The translations under genes and the position numbers were made by a program. A stretch of 64,000 nt of DNA from Phyto melanocephala (lineage: Eukaryota; Arthropoda; Insecta; Diptera; Rhinophoridae): assembly GCA_941918925.1 (NCBI GenBank), contig OW799233.1, positions 79,983,797 to 80,047,796 of the forward strand, read 5' to 3'. Each line of letters opens with the position of its first letter. Positions within the stretch are counted from its first letter, which is position 1. Positions 62,388-64,000 of this stretch are shown piece after piece. Below the pieces are notes generated by a model that worked only from the letters and a program-made list of their open reading frames with translations, did not search any database and was not told where the DNA came from.

Positions 62388-64000
62388 AACGAGCTAGCAC
62401 TACGGGGCAAGAGCTAGCTCCCATAACCGAGGGCCCCACAATCTCTATATCAGTTATGCAGCAGAAAAATAGCAACCTTACTGCTTGTGGGTATATCAAT
62501 GGTCGAAGGCATATTTTTACCATAGACACAGGTGCATCGCAGTCTATTATCAGGCCCGATTTAGTAAAGAACACAATCGAACCGTTATGTGGCGTAAGTC
62601 TTCGAACAGCTACTGGGGAGCCTGCTACTGTCTATGGTAAAATAAACGTAAATGTAACTGTTGCCAACATAAGTGTCAATCATGTATTCATCGTTGCCGA
62701 CATTGTGGACGAAGTAATCATCGGTGCAGATTTTATGATTAGTCATGGCATTAGTCTGCACATGGGGCAGAAGGTAATGATTTGGAGGAATGTCGAAATA
62801 CCCCTAGATGTTGGTTATGAAAATAAGGTGCATGTAAGGAAACTAGTTGCTACAGAATATGAGAAAATACCACCACAGTCAGAAAGTGTAGTATGGGCGC
62901 GTATAGAGGGAGGTTGTGTGGACAACCGGTTGTGGGTGGTAGAACAAACAGATATAAAAAGTGACTTAATAACAGCAAAAGCCCTTGTCAAAACCACCAA
63001 TGACGGAAGAGTCCCTGTAAGAGTGCTTAACCTTTCCGCCTGTGAAAAAGTCGTCAAGCCAAAATTCGAATTAGGTCAATGTGCTAAAGCTGAGGCAATA
63101 ATTAACTGCGAAATGAAATCGGGTCCTGTCAGTATGTCAAACAAAGAGCAGGAGATGATAGCAGAATACGTAGAGAAGTGGGTTAAAGGATTATCGCCGT
63201 CCGATAGGAATAAAGCAAAACAGCTACTCAGAAAACATGCATCCATCTTCGCTCTGAAAGGTCAACATCAAGGTAGAACATCACTTGTGAAACATCAGAT
63301 AAATACCGGCGATGCAAGGCCTATAAAACAAGCTCCTAGAAGTATTCCTCTAGCAAAGCGTAATGAAGTCAAAGAACTTGTCAACGAAATGGAGCAGAAT
63401 GGAGTAATAGAACCTTCTTCAAGTCCTTGGAGCTCACCGGTAGTTTTGGTTAAAAAGAAAGATGGCAGCACAAGATTTTGCGTCGATTATAGAAAACTGA
63501 ATGACGTCACGAAGAAGGACAGTTATCCACTACCAAGGATAGATGACACTCTGGACACGCTAGCAGGAACAAAATGGTTCTCTACATTAGACCTGCAAAG
63601 TGGTTATTGGCAAGTAGAAATATCTGATAGAGATAAGGAGAAAACAGCTTTTAGTGCAAGTGACGGGCTATGGCAATTTAACGTGATGCCATTTGGACTA
63701 TGCAACGCTCCAGCCACATTCGAGCGATTAATGGAACGCGTATTAAGGGGACTTTATTGGAAGACATGCCTGGTGTATCTTGATGACATAATTGTCATGG
63801 GTAAAAGTTTTGACGATCACCTGAAAAATCTAGAAGAAATTCTTAAACGAATATCAGTGGCTGGACTTAAATTAAGTGCAAAGAAATGTGCATTGTTCCA
63901 AAAAGAGGTTAAATACTTGGGGCATCGAGTTGCAGAGGATGGTATATCAACTGACGAAGATAAAGTCCAAGCTGTGAAGGACTGGCCTCGCCCGAAAAAT
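62372..64000 (+). CDS. pol: Pol polyprotein (protease, reverse transcriptase), cut by window end
   Basis: Open in the -1 frame relative to gag from 62372 to the window edge (543 codons). Aspartic protease motif FTIDTGAS (DTG at 62525-62533). Reverse transcriptase: 'FCVDYRKLN', 'FSTLDLQSGYWQ', 'MPFGLCNAPATFERLM' and catalytic YLDD at 63776-63787, as in Ty3/gypsy. RNase H and integrase must lie beyond the window. The first ATG in frame is at 62456; frameshifting from gag is the likelier route. Confidence 0.88.
62378..62384 (+). promoter_or_regulatory. Candidate -1 frameshift site G TTA AAC at end of gag
   Basis: In the gag frame the last codons are TTA AAC TAA, preceded by G. The heptamer G-TTA-AAC is a known slippery type (arteriviruses), and slipping back one base enters the open pol frame directly. 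A downstream stem or pseudoknot was not folded. Confidence 0.5.

Overview
The window looks like AT-rich, repeat-dense DNA of a higher fly (Schizophora, perhaps a calyptrate or tephritid; this is inference). The reasons are spliced genes with short fly-style splice sites, abundant (TACA)n/(TGTA)n microsatellites, many DINE-1/INE-1-like elements, Helitrons, mariner, pogo and hAT relics, and an insect-type LTR retrotransposon. There is no prokaryotic gene organisation.

Two host genes lie head to tail on the minus strand. Gene 1 (23609 down to 9089) has four coding exons with consistent splice phases and a predicted product of 2116 residues. It has two PKA-RII-alpha-type dimerisation/docking domains and an IQ motif at the N-terminus, as in sperm SPA17/CABYR-like proteins, then a 1621-codon disordered D/E/N/K/S/T-rich exon and a hydrophobic C-terminus. 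Gene 2 (53186 down to 27343) has ten coding exons, also phase-consistent, and a predicted product of 613 residues with two divergent cyclic-nucleotide-binding domains (CNBD2-like). Its fourth and shortest exon, 84 nt, was found by hand. Both families are linked to sperm and cAMP/AKAP biology, so neighbouring male-germline genes are plausible but not proven.

The introns and flanks are mostly mobile DNA. 1-8340: nested DINE-1-like copies, a mariner derivative, a non-LTR endonuclease relic, a MITE and a pogo-like element. 14525-22546 (intron of gene 1): Helitrons, including one with about fifteen 118-bp tandem units, a DINE copy, a tRNA-derived SINE and MITEs. 23610-27342: intergenic, filled by a three-level DINE nest. 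27721-52400 (introns of gene 2): MITEs, Helitrons, DINE nests, a 2.1-kb long-terminal-inverted-repeat element carrying a cysteine-cluster ORF, and an 807-bp foldback with a perfect 8-bp target duplication. 53187-64000: a full DINE copy, an internally deleted hAT element, a FLYWCH/MULE-type relic, and a gypsy-like LTR retrotransposon (LTR, PBS, gag, start of pol) that breaks the relic and runs off the window end.

Several transposition events can be read directly because other copies in the window preserve the uninterrupted sequence. DINE copies insert in T-runs without target duplication, the mariner derivative duplicates TA, and the foldback duplicates 8 bp. Family names for repeats rest on recognition of motifs, not on a database search.
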